DNA of 64,000 nt from Parascedosporium putredinis (Eukaryota; Ascomycota; Sordariomycetes; Microascales; Microascaceae), in NCBI GenBank assembly GCA_949357655.1, contig CASHTG010000001.1:2108001-2172000 (forward strand), in the 5' to 3' direction. The notes under the pieces are model-generated. The model was not told the DNA's origin. It saw only the letters and a list, made by a program, of their open reading frames with translations, and ran no database searches. Made by a program: the position numbers and the translations under genes. Below are positions 49,818 to 63,500 of the stretch, one piece after another. Position 1 is the stretch's first letter, and each line of letters opens with the position of its first letter.

Positions 49818-52800
49818 TTATAGGTTGATCAGATCGACTTCGGAGAAGTCGGGCGGGGCGCGGCCGTAGACCACGCGACATTTGCTATCGAGCGCGGTAC
49901 CCTCGTTGCTGATCCAGATAAAATCGCTGAGCTCCCTTGTCCGGCGAATCTCATCGTCACTCACGCCATTGTCGTCCCTCGGAATCCATACCGTTGGGCG
50001 GCGGGCTCGCATGGCAGCATGCTGGAAAGCGTATCGCACGAGAGCATCTCTCCTCCGGCGTAAGATCCTCGATTTCGTCATGATATCCGCCAAAGAGAGC
50101 TTCTCCAATGGCCCGCTGCTTTTCAACGTCCTTCTCCTTGAGGAGGCGTCGGTACTCTGCCGCACTTCGGGATTGACGCCGCTCCTGTCTGTTGAACGTG
50201 AGGGCCCGTCCAGCTTTGCTACCACCCTTATGCGCCCAGCTACCAATCTTCTTCACGGGGTTGAAAGTCCCCGCACGCTGGCCACCGTTTTGACCACGCA
50301 TCTTCCTGAGCTCGATGTCGTCATCCTGGGTCGAAAATCGTCCCAGATTGGAGCCAGTCTCCTGCTTGGTGCGGTCCAAATCGTCCCCTTCATCATCAAG
50401 GTCGTCTACGAGGCCGAGACGGCGAGCTTGGTCGCGGCCGAATACCTCGTCACGTATGCAAGCCTCATCCTCGAAAGTGATGGGTAAGTAGCGGAAAAGA
50501 GGTCCAAACGACATGTTGAGGAGGGACTGGAAAAGAATCGTGAACCCAAGCGCGATGAGCATGATGATACCTTGCACGGTGCATGCGGCGTTGCCGTTCT
50601 CATCTCTCACAATGAAGAAGAGGCCAGCGAGCGCGAGCTCCATAACGTACAGACCGGTAAAGGTTTGGTTGATGGCGCGGGGGTACAGTACACCACCTGT
50701 GTCGTGCTCGAATCGGGTGACGTACAACATGCTGTATCTCTGAGCTACCCACAACAAACTAAAGGTGATGATGGCGAAGATGGAAATCAACGGGGCCACC
50801 ACCGAATAGATGAGAGCAATGCAGGCGAAGTTGGTGTACACCGGGAAGAAGGAGCCCCATTTGATTTGGTGAAGTTTGGTGTTGCGCGACCACTTGTTAC
50901 GCGCCGTGCTGTCCAGGATCTTGGCCAACACGTACCAGGTTAGAAGAGCACCAATTTGAAGTAGCGTACCAGAGCTTGTAGACAAGGCTTGCAGAATCAT
51001 GTAACTGAAGAAGTAGTTGGCGGCCTTTGGAAGGTTTTCGGCGAGCAGATTGAGGACTTCGTTGACATTGGAGAGCGAGGCAAGATTGGAAAAGAGCTCG
51101 TCGACACTAGCCACGAAGAAGGATGTGATGGAAACGATGAGGAAAACCTGGATGAACAAGAAGGCAAAGAAGTAAAGCTGGACAAATTCCGTCTTTTGCG
51201 ACCCAGTCTTGACGCCTTTGAACTCGGCGAGGACCCCGAGGATAAGCGGCACAAGAACCAAGAGGAGGGACAGGAAGATGGCAGGCAAAACACCCACGAC
51301 TACCTGCGCAACCTGCTTCACCTTGGGATCCGACTCTAGGAAGCTGAGCCACTCAAACCTCTTCACGAGGCTGTCAAGTTGGCCCAAGGTGGCGGTGAAG
51401 GCTACTGGGATCGCCCACAGAATCAGCATTCCCACGACCACCACGGTTACAAGAGCAGCGCGGGCCCATTCTTGCCACCAGTTGATGGCCATGTTGTCCC
51501 AAATGACATCCTTGGGCGAGATCTCGATTTCCTAGGCGCCATTTGCCTTGGCACGTGGTGAATCAAGCTTTGACAAGCCATGTGCGCAGAGACCTGATGG
51601 TTGAACTGGATAAAGGCCGACGGCATCAGTGGGTACCTCTCTGGATGCTTCTGGTCCTCTTCGATCTCCATGTTTAGCCGTGCAAGTTCCTTGCGACACC
51701 AATCGATGGTGTCCACCTTGGGGCTCACACCAGGAATACCGAAAAACCAATCAGGAGTCCATGAGAACCTGGCGAGCCGATGAGTGGGCCGATCCTTCTT
51801 TCTCACCCAATTCTCCCACGCCGCAGGGGCATCCTCCGCATTGGCGGCTTCCTTGTTGACAGGTACGCGGTAGTATTCAGGATATTCGTGCTGCTCTCCC
51901 TGGATATCTGCATGCAAAAAGGGTAGCGCCATCTTGACCCTTTGCCAGGTGCTCAGGGGCCGGTTCCGAAAGGAAACTCATCATCCTCAGCGCCCTGAGG
52001 AACGGGGATGCATATCCTCCAGCAGGTGGCTTCCAGAATTGCCAAAATCGGACGTCTTCCTTGATGTACATATCGTCCATATTTGCCGCCTTGCGAACGG
52101 TATTTCCGAAGGCGGGAGGTTGCGCTTGAGACTCAGAGGGGCGTGCTTTCGAGAGCATGGTATCTTGAGAGGCGTCCCGACGATGGGACGGGTTATTGGG
52201 AGTGGCAGTGCGAGCAGAGGTGCCATGAGTAGCATCCTCGGCGATATGGACCCTGCGCTGGTCGGAGCCGCGGGTGGGTGGCTTGGAGGAATCTGCGATG
52301 CTTGCAGGGGCTATGGTTGCAAAACCGTTCGTAGTCTCGAGGGTACCTTCCACCTCCTGGCCGAAAGTCTTGAATCCTTTGCCTGCCTTGCCTACTCCAC
52401 CGAGCAGGCCCTGGCCAACCTTTACGAATCCAGCCCCAACATCGGCGATCCTAAGTCCCTTGGAGGAGTCGGGGCGAGCGGGGCCATGACCGTTAGATGT
52501 GGATTGGTCGTCGCTGACCACGTCTGCAATGTCTTGGGGGTCTTCTTCATGGTGTCCAGAGCTGATGCCCTCGCCAGCAGCGGCCATGCGTTTTGCCTGA
52601 TCATCCTCCAACTTCTGACGCTCTGCGCGTTCTTGCTTAGACGGTTCTTTGGTATGCAATTGCTTCCTCTTCTGCTTCTCTTCCTGCTCTCTCTTCTTCA
52701 GCTGTTTCTTTTGCGAGCTTAATCAGATCTGTCTCGGCACTCTCAAGCTTGGCGTGGACCTTTTCTCGCTCATGGACTTTATCAAGGAGCTCTTGCATAT

Positions 52801-53821
52801 CCCTGTTGAGCCAGACATTTCGGATCCCGCCGGGGAAGACATCAAACAGACCTCTGAGCGCTTCTTCACTCATCCATTTGGAGGGGATAGAGTTGACTAA
52901 GACGGTCGTCGCCGACGCTCTCAAGCGGTGCTCCGCACTTGTCAGGTAATCTTGGCGAACTTTGATGTAGACACGAAGTTCGAAGAAGAAAACGGTGCAG
53001 ACCCAACCAATCACGAGGAGTGCTAAGATGAGATGGGCCCAATAGCGTTCGGTATTTTGGGCTGTGATATTACCCCAGGCCAGGGTATCGAGACCTGTAA
53101 CGGCATTCGGGTCGGTCGATTCGTTGTCGTCTGTATCAGCAACAACTTCTTGGCCCTGTCCGCCGATATAATTTAGAGGAATTAGGATAGGGAGCACCAC
53201 CGTGGCAATAGGGATAAAGATTATGAGGAGGGTTTTCAGGTATCGGAGGAAAAAGTAGGCATCAAGACCACATTTTTCGATAATTTCCCTGTCGTTGAAC
53301 TTCATCAACGCCCTGAGCATGCCAACGGGTGAGGTCGGTGGGGGTTCGGTTCTTTCGCGTTCAGGAACGAGAAACGTTTTGGGCTTGCTGGAAAGAGTGT
53401 GTGCACTTATGTTAGTGATCGAATAGCTTGCTTTCGATGGTTATTGGGTAGGGAAAGAAAACTGAACAAAAGAAAAAAAAAAAAAAAAAAAAAGGAACAG
53501 GATGAAGCGAAAGTGGGAGTAGGACGTACAAGATCCGGGCTAACTTGTTCCTAAGCAGCAGGAAGATGGCGATTTGGACCCCAAAACTATCAACGCGACC
53601 ACCAGGGCACCAAGGAACGCTTTCAAGCTGATTCCCTGAAAGCCCTGGGCACTGCCGGCGCTGCCTTCAATAGCTGATGTCGTGGCCGATGCAGAATCGA
53701 CGGTGGTCGATGCTGTTGTGGAAGCCAAGGTAGACGAAATGGCTGACGTTATGGTGGAAGAAAGACCGGAGGTGATGCTCTCAGTGAGGCTTGTCGCCTC
53801 CTCCGAAATGGTTGAGGCCAT
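49818..53821 (-). CDS. DUF221 (CSC1/RSN1/OSCA-like) membrane channel protein
   Basis: Exon 1 is 53821-53530 and exon 2 is 53387-49818, with a 142-nt intron containing an A21 run. A Ser/Thr-rich extracellular head precedes the first membrane helix (LKAFLGALVVALIV). RSN1_TM follows with helices LLIIFIPIATVVLPIL and LILALLVIGWVCTVFFF, then the cytosolic RRM-like region (TTVLVNSIPSKWMSEEAL). A large disordered insert (about 52640-52050) comes before MALPFLHADIQ and KKDRPTHRL. The RSN1_7TM block begins at NWWQEWARAALVTVVVVGML. The C-terminal PHM7_ext region ends PDFSEVDLINL. Relatives are hyperosmolality-gated, calcium-permeable channels; plasma membrane location is inferred. Six breaks occur, at 53579-53582, 52709-52712, 51999-52000, 51956-51959, 51528-51530 and about 50055-50065. 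Corrected length is about 1,289 residues, long for the family. Confidence 0.88.
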
Positions 53822-56800
53822 GGTGGGCCAGTTCACGACTACGCGGTCAAGTGGGTGACGTAACTGATCGTGGTGTGTTGGTATGGGCCAGCTCGGTGCT
53901 GGGAGAGCACGAAGGTGAAGCCAGTAAAGTCAAGTTGTGCTTCTTCGTTGAGCCTTTCCTTGTTGGTGATGGGATGGGGAGAGTTAAGAAAATGGGAGGT
54001 AAGGGGGTCTCGGAGGACGGGTCGTGGAGGGTTGAAGAGAGGAATAATACAGTGTCCCAAGATTAGCGAGGGGAGGAACAGTACCCTGAGGTTTCAGATT
54101 CGATGACGAGGGGATCACACAAGTTAATATTGCGCGCGGCACCAAATTGAGAGGTAAACTTGTCCCAGAAGAAAAGAAAGAATAGGGAGTCGAAAGACAA
54201 GGCCCTCCAAGACGTGAAGACGCTGGGAGAGGAAGAAAAAGCGCCACATCTGCATCCAGTGTCTATTTTATCTGTAGCCAGCGGCCAACAACTGGTTTTT
54301 GTTCCCCAACATCATTGATCTTCGCGAATGTTAGCATCAGCGATGGGTGATCTTTCCCTGCTCAAAAGGCGCTAATCGAGGAACAAGCTAATAGATCATG
54401 TCTTGGAGCGAGAACCGAAGTATCAGTACCAAGTACCCACCCCTGAACTGCTGAGTCATCCACATTAATATTCTCGTTTTCCGGGTTTCATTGGCCTAAT
54501 TAACGACGTAAATGTATCCGATACACAAAACTCCTTTTTGTTTGACGCTCCCGTCAACACTTGTCTTGCCCAACCGCTTTGTCGACTTGCCAGGGGCATG
54601 TGATTGGTTCTCAGCTCGCCCTGGAGGGACCCTAGATCCCTTCAAGGGGCTTCAAGCGAAGTGACATCATCCGCCTTGATTGGACATGGACAGCTTGCGC
54701 CCATCTTTGTCCTGCCCCTTGGACGCTCTCTTTGCCGCTGACGCAAACCACCATGGCCTCTTGGCCAAGCAATCGATGGCCCGGCGCCCGATCTAGACGG
54801 CCACGCAAACAATGAGAGGCTGTCCCTGAAAACGGGAAGCGATTGCTGGGGGTTTCGCGCCTTCCAAAGCAACTGCACTCTCCGGTTCTATCTTTAGGCC
54901 CTGATCCTCCCGCTATTTTGCAGGCCAGGTCAGAACAAGCGCCGACCCTCCAACGTCTAACGTCCATTTCAAGCCCATGGGTAGGGATCGTCCGTCCATT
55001 CTCAATATATTCCCTCATATCTTCGGGATGCAGCGAGCGCAGATCGCCAGGTACGAGGCGCCTTTGAACCCCATCTTGAAGGTCTTCAGAGAGAAGAACA
55101 AAGGAGGGCAGCACAGAGTGGAAAGGGGAGGGCAGATGACGTTGAAACATGGGAAAGCGACAGTGTAAGCGTGTCTAAGTCGTCCCTTTGGCCGAGATGT
55201 CCAATGGTACAAGTGCAGCCAACGTGCGTCGTTGGTTCCCTCCATTTTCTGCGATTCCAGTTATCTTATCAAAAGAGGTGGATAGTCCGGTGCCATTCTG
55301 CTAGGTGGGTCGGAGCGCAAAACGCCGGGTTTAGTCGCGGAGTAATATCTCAAGCTAGTCGTGTTCCTCAAGCTCCCAATCAAGGCACGGAGTTTCCGAA
55401 CCGGCTCCCTTGTGCTATTGGATCGAGAGGAGGTCAATGATCAAAAGCAGGCCTGTGGAGTGTACAAGCGTATTTCCGGGACCACATCGTGACGCAACAC
55501 TGGATGCGAGACACCGACCTCTTCTCAGCGGATCGTGAAGACCATGCTTGACCCGGGAGTGTGGACGGATTAATTGCGATGCTGATATCTCGTCATATTA
55601 TGAAGTTCCCAAAGCACCGGGTTCGACTTTTGACTGGACATTGCCGGAAATACCTTGTTGTTCCTCTTTCTTCGCTGTGTAACAGTCAGTTCTCCTCACC
55701 TCCAACGCAGCGGCATTTGTTTCGATGTATACATCAGGGACATCATTGATGTGTCACGAAAGAAGCGGTGCACTATTGTTTGGGGAAGAGAGAACTTCAA
55801 CCTTCCAAAGGAAATAGAGTCGAGGCCAGGAAACCCTCCTGACCTACCAGCAGTTGATAATTCGATATTACATGGTCTCCACTGCCGTTGCTACAACATT
55901 TGAAATATCTATGGATGCTTGACAAGTCGCGAGGTGTTACAAATACATAGGCTTCTGGCTTCTATGACAACAATCTAGTGCACCATGTCAATTCTACTCA
56001 ACTTCTTCTACCAGTATGGGCATGAGCAGGCGTGATGGGTAGAGGCTCGCATCTCTTTTGAGCCACCAAAGAAAACATATTGAGGAAACCCCGTTTCTTT
56101 TTTCCTTTTTTTCTTCCCTTCTCCATCCCAACTCTAGATTGATAGGGTGCGGGGTAAATAGCCTCGAAAATTCGAACCGAGCCACAGACGACCCTAGAAG
56201 TATCTATTGATCGATGGCGAAGAGGAAATGTATAGTAATTCATTGTTGTTTGTGTAAGGGGGCAAAAGACTCTTCCGAGACCAGGGCCTTTCTCCACTCC
56301 CGGCCGACCAACAATCGAGCAAATAGCATCAATTGTTATCGTGTTGGTTGTGGCATGATGCTGACAGGAAAAGGAGCCAATGGGATAGGTTCATTCCCAG
56401 GGCGGCAGGCGAGGGCCGCCATGTTGGGAGGTCCAGATGAGTGAGGCTTTATTGGAGGAACTGGGAGTTTATTGATGTCCTCATCGGCTGCTCTTGGAAT
56501 CACAGAGAGAGATGAGAGATGGCTCAACTCTGTGGACTGCGTGGATGGCGGCGCATTGGGGGCGACGCGTACCTCGTGCTCTTCGGTTGATGAATGTCGG
56601 GCCCAGGACGCCTCCATCAGTTGCCGAGTCGCTCCCGGTGGCGTTTGAGAGGTGCGGAACCTGCTCGCTCGTGTGGCACGCACAAGCTGGCTCCACAGGA
56701 TTTTGAACTTTTCGGCAGTTCGCCCTCGGCCAAAAAGGGCCTTTTCCCCTTGACTGTTGGGGAAGGCGCGGGTGGAGCTTTGCCCACTTACACCTTCGCC

Positions 56801-57502
56801 GGCAGCCCTGCCTACGCTACTTGTACAAAGGACGCAATACGCAGGAGACACAAGCATTTGTTTCCCCATCAATTATGCTCCAACCGGGAAGAGGGAAGGA
56901 GCCTCCCTTCATCTCCCCGACACTTGCCATTTCCCAGTCCCTCATGGGATCATGGCCATGGATTGATGGCTTGTTCCTTCAACTTTACCCCATGCATCCA
57001 CATCCATCTCCCCCATCCTCGCCATGCCACCCCTCCCTCCCCCATTCCCCACCATCCTCCAGAAAGAAGCACTGGCTTTCCGAGATCGTCAACTCCGCTG
57101 CCCCTCTCCCCTCTCCACCACATGTAGACCCGTCGACTATGGCAGTAGATGTGCCGTTCTTCCTAGCGTGAGACCCTTTACGGGACTTCCGATGCCCAAA
57201 TATTCAATATACTAATATACTCTCCCGCGCGGCCTGCCCCTCCAAGTCCCTGTCGCGCAAATAGTCTTTTTGAAGTATTCGGTTATTACCTGTTTTTTTT
57301 TTGCCCCTACTTTGATTTCCCTCTACAATCCTCATCCATTTTCTTGCCTCTGCCTCCTTCTCGTCTTAGACATAGCGAGCTCCCTTCCCTCACAATTGTG
57401 GCCATATTATACTCCAACTACGGGACCCAGTACACACTTTTCTTAATTGTCCGTCGCGTGTCCTAGCCGAACAAAACTCGAACCTTGCGTCTTCCAGGTC
57501 CG
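53822..57502. other. 3.7-kb intergenic region between the DUF221 gene and the monooxygenase
   Basis: No gene is supported. Frames of up to 178 codons (56336-56872 minus) and 172 codons (54632-55150 minus) were read and rejected. The right end (about 56960-57480) is C/T-rich on the plus strand, as expected before a fungal start codon. The left end should hold the promoter of the DUF221 gene. Confidence 0.45.
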
Positions 57503-57583
57503 ATGGCCGAGACTGAAATCGAACGTGCCTCTCCTGCTTGCTTCATGTCCGAACGTCACCTACACGCGAAAACGGAGTCTACC

Positions 57584-59430
57584 ATGTCTAGTCCTCTCGA
57601 TCTCCACATCGCCGTCATCGGTGCCGGTAAGAATTCCCCCTCTCCCCTCAGACCGAATACTTCGGCTCTGTTAGGCGAGGAGTCCATCTGCAAACCCGTG
57701 GTAGCGCTGACGCTGACTTGGACTTGTCGGACTAAGGCATGGGCGGCTTGGGAACTGCCCTGGCCCTCGCTAAGAAGGGATTCAAGGATGTCAACGTCTA
57801 CGAAACTGCGAGCAACCTTGGCTTCGTGGGAGCTGGTATCCAAACCGCCCCAAACATGGCCAGGATCCTTGACCGGCTCGGCTGCTGGGAGGCCGTCTTG
57901 AAGGACTCGACGCAAGTCAAAGGCTCTAGCATCAGGCGTAAGTCAAATCCTCGCGCGCGTCCTCTCCTTTTTCTTATTCCTCTCCTCCTTTTGCGTCGCT
58001 CTTTCATTCCGAGGCGATTTCCTGTTCTAGAATTTTTTTCCTTTCTTCAACCTCTAACCGCAATTCATGGCATGCAGAAGGTTCAACGAATGCGGAGCTT
58101 AGCAGTGTTCCCATGCCCAACATCGAGCAGCTCTATGGGTACCCGCATTGCACAGGCCACCGATCTTCCTCGCGGGTGGCATGTACGAAGCTTGCAAGAA
58201 GGAGAGCGCTATCAAATTTCATTTTGCTACCCCGCTGGTCGAGTTCACGGCATTCTCGCCGCAGCCCACTTTCCGCGTGCAACCTCGCGGCGCCGAGCCC
58301 TATACCGTCCGCGCTGATGTTGTTCTTGCCGCCGATGGCATCAAGAGCTTGACTAGGACAGCCGTACTTGCCGCCGCCAATGCGGTCGGTGAAGAGGCCG
58401 AGACTGAGCAAGCTGCTTACCGTATCATGCTCAAGCGCGAAGATATGGAGAAGGACCCCGAGCTACTTGAGCTGCTTGACAGCGACTATGTCATCCGCTG
58501 GATCGGTGAGAAGCGGCATATTATCGCCTATCCTGTTTCCGATAAGACCATCTATAACCTCTCAACCACCCAGCCCGACAAGAATTTCGCCTCCGCTCCA
58601 TCGGCCACTTACACCACACGCGGAGAGAAGAGTGTAATGCTCGACGTGTTTCGCGACTTCTGCCCACTGGTCCAGAAGATGCTTAACCTCGTCCCTGAGG
58701 GAGAAGTCTGCGAGTGGAGGTTGCGCATGCACAAGCAACTGCCCACCTGGACCTATGGCTCCGTTGCCCTGCTTGGTGACGCGTGTCACCCCACTCTCCC
58801 ACATCTTAGCCAGGGAGCCGCTATGGCTATCGAGGATGGGGCCGTTCTCGCCGAGGTTCTCGCCCTGGCCCCTGACACCGCGCCCGAAACCCTGGCTCGA
58901 TGTCTCAAAGTTTTTGAGCTTTCTCGCAAGGAATGGTGCACTTCCCTAGTTGATCTAGCCTACTTTTCTGGCCGAACTCTCCATCTCGGCGAGGGCAAGG
59001 CCAAAGAGGAACGTGACAAGCAATTCGCCGACGCCAAAGCTGCCGGCGAGGGTGCTGTTCCAGACAAATGGGCTTCCCCGAGGTCCAAAAGATGATTTAC
59101 TCCAATGATTGCGTCGCCAACGTTTTGAGAGACTTTAACGAACTGTTTGCCAAGACCGCCGAGCTCGCCAACGCATCCATTGAGAACGGTGTGCAGCAGA
59201 ACGGTAACCATCAGAACGGTGACTATCAGAACGGTGTCCGCGAGAACGGTGTGCAGCAGAACGGTGTTGAAGAGAATGGCGTGGACCTCGCTTCCAAGCG
59301 GAAGAGGGAGTGCGCGACCCCAGTTCCCGAGACTGCTGCCGCAGCTGCGCCGGCGGTCTCTCCGAAAAAGCCAAGACGGACGACGCTCAGAATGGGACAG
59401 CACAGGCCATTTGATATCCGAGACGAGTGA
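57584..59430 (+). CDS. FAD-dependent monooxygenase (salicylate-hydroxylase-like, class A)
   Basis: Exons are 57584-57626, 57737-57937 and 58078-59430. The dinucleotide-binding GxGxxG spans intron 1 (LHIAVIGAG then MGGLGTALALAKKGF). The DG motif is ADVVLAADGIKS and the GD motif is VALLGDACHPTLPHLSQGAA, the three marks of class A flavin monooxygenases. Such enzymes hydroxylate aromatic rings using NAD(P)H and oxygen; the substrate is not predictable here. Two single-base losses are needed, at about 58169-58172 and CCCC 59076-59079, giving 532 residues. An in-frame ATG at 57503 would add 27 residues. After the catalytic domain comes an unusual tail with seven xxxNG repeats, a KRKR cluster and a SPKKPRR cluster. 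No biosynthetic partner genes adjoin it. Confidence 0.87.
59182..59283 (+). repeat. In-frame minisatellite encoding NG-containing pentapeptides
   Basis: About seven imperfect 12-18-nt units each end in AACGGT or AATGGC, encoding peptides such as VQQNG, NHQNG, DYQNG and VRENG. The tract lies in the C-terminal tail of the monooxygenase, after the single-base loss at 59076-59079. Confidence 0.85.
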
Positions 59431-60169
59431 ACCGGGCCATTGATTCATCCATACCACCAGTTGTTTGTATTCCCACTTCATGATATATATTTCGCATATA
59501 ACAGAAATCTTTTTATTTCAAATACCATAATCACATGGCGGGAGCCCCGCAGCACGCCGCTTCTACCTTACTTATTCATTGCAATGGACCGCGTCGTGAA
59601 CCATTCCCCAGATATGCGAGAGATAGTAAAAGTACATGCAAAAAAAAAAAAAAAAAGAGACACGATTGGGATATGAACTGAAGCGGGGGACGTGGAAGAG
59701 GATAGGAAAAAGGCAAGTCGATATGAGAGGAATGGGAAAAGGGCAGGAGAAGAAAGAGCAAACATGCATGCTAGAGAGAGTAATAGTAGAAAAGAAAAGA
59801 GCAGGCAGGGAAAAAAAGACAAAGAAGAGAAAAAGGGACAAAATGTAGGCATAATCAGTGAGGATTATAGTGCTTCATGAGAATGCCTAGCCTCCAACCT
59901 GACCCTCTTCTGTGTTCGTGACGAGGACCAGGCATAGTGTGGGTGAGGGCAAGCGATCGAGATTCGGATATTTCGTTGCGGGGCCTCGGTTTCTCCAAGC
60001 TGTGCGGCGATCGATTCGACGTCCAGGGATTCTCTATGTCGCGAGGAGGTTCGTGTGCAGGTTGTCGTCTACACGTTTGAGGCGGTCTTGGCCCTAACGT
60101 GCGGTCTCGTACACCCTGAATCCCGAGAGCATACCCAGGTAGGTCAAAAGCAACCCCGCCGCTGCCAGC
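59431..60169. other. Convergent spacer, monooxygenase and CYSTM genes
   Basis: These 739 bases between facing stop codons include an A17 run at 59640-59656 and an A/G-rich stretch to about 59850. No gene is recognised. It probably holds both 3' untranslated regions. Confidence 0.4.
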
Positions 60170-60552
60170 TTAGAAGAGTAGATCCAAGCAACAGCAACAT
60201 GCCAGACCAGCGAGCAGACCCTCCATCAAACCAGGCTTTCGCCGTCCCCTGTCATCGTCGTAGGTGCCTTGTGGGGGTATTGTTGATATGGGCCGGCGGG
60301 GTACCCTTGCGGAGGATACCCACCTTGCTGATAATAACCGCCTTGTTGGGGATATCCGCCTTGCGCATAAGGATCCTGACCGTAAGAACCCTGAGGAGGT
60401 CCATAAGGACCTTGTTGTTGCTGGTTGTAGCCCATCGGGGAGGCTGACTGATATTGGGGGTTAGAATAGTTGGGATCTTGGTAACCGCCATAGGCTGCCT
60501 GGGGAGGTTGCGGGTTGCCGTAGGCCGGCGGATCGTCGTATTTCGAGGCCAT
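60170..60552 (-). CDS. CYSTM-type small proline/glutamine/tyrosine-rich protein
   Basis: The ATG at 60552 opens a chain rich in P, Q, G and Y (MASKYDDPPAYGNPQPPQAA, with GGYPQQGGYYQQGGYPPQGY). The frame then breaks at the GGGGG of 60273-60277 (plus strand). With one base restored it continues to a short hydrophobic C-terminus, GLMEGLLAGLACCCCLDLLF, followed at once by a TAA stop. This gives 127 residues. A Y/P/Q-rich head with a cysteine-rich tail helix is the layout of CYSTM proteins, small tail-anchored membrane proteins linked in yeast and plants to stress tolerance and plasma-membrane organisation. The cysteines may be palmitoylated; that is an inference from the family. Without the correction the cysteine tail would be missed. 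Confidence 0.82.
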
Positions 60553-63500
60553 CGCGGCAACGGAGATATTCTTCAAGCTTCCGAGGTAGTATTGGTAGAG
60601 CGTGTATGTAAATCAGGATGTGAAGATTGTCGGGAGCGAGATGCGCAACAAAACGCGATGACGTTGGTAAAAATAGATAAAATGATTCGAAGAAAAAAAA
60701 AAAAAAAAAGGAGGTTTACGGTTCGCGAAAGAAGTACGCAGTTTGAAAAGAGAATCTGAGGACACAGAAGTGGAGTGTCACAGGTTGTCGAATGGGAGGG
60801 AAGAGTTTCAGAAAGACGGCGAGGGGGATTCGGGGCCTTTTGGGATGAGCAAAAGGTAGATCACGAAACAAGCAGCAGCTTTTGAGGCTGAGCAGCAGGG
60901 GCGACTTCCGGTGAAGATTACGTGCGTGGCCTCTGACTGGTTCCTCCTGCCATGGTGTAGGCGTGGTGGTGTTGTCGGGCTTGGCAAATGGGTGGCGCTT
61001 CGTGATGGACGCGAGGTTTGGTGACGAGTCCTAAAAGATTAAACTTTTTTGGCCTCGTCGCAGTTCAGCAGCCTCCAGTTCGGGAACGATCAATATTTCC
61101 TTTGGGCGCCCGGCGGGCCAGCCAGCCCAGCGAAAGACGGGATTGTGGGGGAGGGGAGGAGGGGAGGAGGGGGGAAGCGAGTCGGACGGCCAGTCATGGG
61201 GGAGCACCCCGACCCCGTCCAGCGCCGCTGGCTTGCGAGAACATTGAACCCTTGAGCTTGGGGCGCCCTTTCTCATTGATCGTTGAGCCCAGCCAGAAGC
61301 TAGAAGGATCAATTGAAATCTGCACCAGCTCTCAAAACGGCAGCCGGCACTCTGACCGGTCAAACAAACCTGTGAAGACCGACGGAAAAGTGCCTGGGCA
61401 CAGCTCGAATGGCAAATACCCGACATCTCGGTATCCCGTTCTCGGATCCTACTCTTGCATGCACTAAAGAGGACACCAGCTCGACTAAGGGGTTCGTCTT
61501 GGTCGGGTTGGGATGACGATGGGCTCGCTTGTCATCACTCATCAGCAAGCATCAAATCCCCACTCCTTCCACCAACTCTGCTCCCAAGTCCCGAGTAGGA
61601 GGATTATTGAAAGTTGTCAATCAGAGTCGTGTACTATTGGCTCCTCAAGGGTCCACCAAGTTAAACAATGTTAGCGCTCAAGGCGCTTCATCCCTCTTTC
61701 TACCAGGGATCAGCTCAACTTCAGCTGCTGAAAACACCCAAAGATGCAAGTTTCAATAATATTAGCTGCTACTTTTAATGATGCATGTAAAATATGCACT
61801 CACCGAACAAAGTCGTTAAAGGCATTATTACACTCAGATAAATCTTCGAGACCCTAGTGCTGGCACTCTGCATTCTGCAAGAAATCGGGTGGTGGGGGCG
61901 CCCTCCTCTTTCGCTCAGGCGTGGCGATTCCTGGTTTTCAAGCCAGCTTAGGGTACAATTAATTAGCCGAGACCAGCGATGCCGCTAAGTCAAGTAGTAT
62001 TATCCATCCATGGATGGATCCATAGATGGATCAATCCAACATGACCAAGTCATTTGGTGTTGGCAACCCTCGGCGCCCTGACTCGGGTGCGCTTCGCAAA
62101 TAAGCCAAGGCTAATGCAGCACTAAATTCTTGTGAACATAATACCGTCGCCGTCATGAAGTTTCGGGCTTCGGGGCCGAAATGAGAAAATCCGATCTCCA
62201 CCTCAAATGTTAAGCTTTGTCGCTCCCCCACGCGTGCAGGCAGGGGAGCGAATGGAGTTGGGGCATTTCATACAATGACCTCCCAACGCACCCCAGTGGG
62301 ACTGCGTCCCTTCCTTTCATCAACGTCGAATGGGTTGGTCGGGCTGCGTCTAGGGACTACATATAGACTGACCAAGACACGGCCTGATGGTGGACAGAAG
62401 AGTGCATATAGCCTTTTCGAAACAACTTGTGACATCTGTGGCGCCCCTCTCTTCGTAGAGTCAACACCCTTCCGCACGCCTCAGACTTCGGTTTGCAGAC
62501 AAGACCCCTGGGCTGCATGCATTTCTCTACAATTCCCCGGGGAGACAAGGAGGAATCCCGTTCCTTCCACAGAATGTATTGGCGGGAAGAGCCCGCGGGA
62601 CTAAGAACAGAAGGCCCTCATGTTGAAGCCGGTCATCGCACCTGCACGAGCAATCGCACGAGCGCCGAGCAACCAAGAGAGGTGCTCGAATTCCCGTTGG
62701 GCTTTAGTGGCGGAAGGCACCAAGCTTACCTCAGTGCTGTATGCTGCGAGGAGGGGCAGATATAAAGGTAACCCGCAGGCTCGCCATCGCAGTACGGGAT
62801 TGAGGGCTGGGTGTCGTGATTGAGAGCCCTGGAGGGAGAGAGAGGGTGCAAGGATGATTACAGGACAATCAATCCTTAAAGAATACAACAGGCCAACCTT
62901 GCATCAACGCTGACATGGGCATCGTCCGATGGCCAGCCACATTGCAGATGTTCATCCCTCGCATGGCTCCACCAGCCAAGGATGGCAGGTACCTTTCCCT
63001 GGGGCGGGAAGGGGCCAGCCATGGGCTCGACGTGGCTTTCTGTTTGTCTTGATGTGGTGCAAGGGCCATCATCGCTGCAATTAAATGGCGAAGACTTGCT
63101 CGTGAGTGCGGGTGCCTGTGGGATCCTGGAGATCCAGACCGCCAAGGGCAGACGCCCAAGGAACATTGAATATCGTCCTGAGGTAAGACAGCACTGTGGT
63201 TTAGGGCACCGGCTCTTTCAATACCCCGCCGCCTCGCGTGGGGCCAGCCATGGCTTAATCACAAAGGCCAGTTCTCGGATACGTACTGTCTAGTGTAGAA
63301 GTTGGGAAGAGATGGCTCGTCTTGACCAGACCTTGGCGCAACCTGCCTGACTTGTCCGGACATCGCGGAATGCAGGAGAGCCCTTCCAAATACTATTGCC
63401 TTTTTCTCTCGCCTACATGCTGTTGAACCTGAAAGAACCAGTCATAGAGTCTTAACCTGACCCTCGTTGCAGTTGTCGGTAACCAATGGCTGCCATCTCG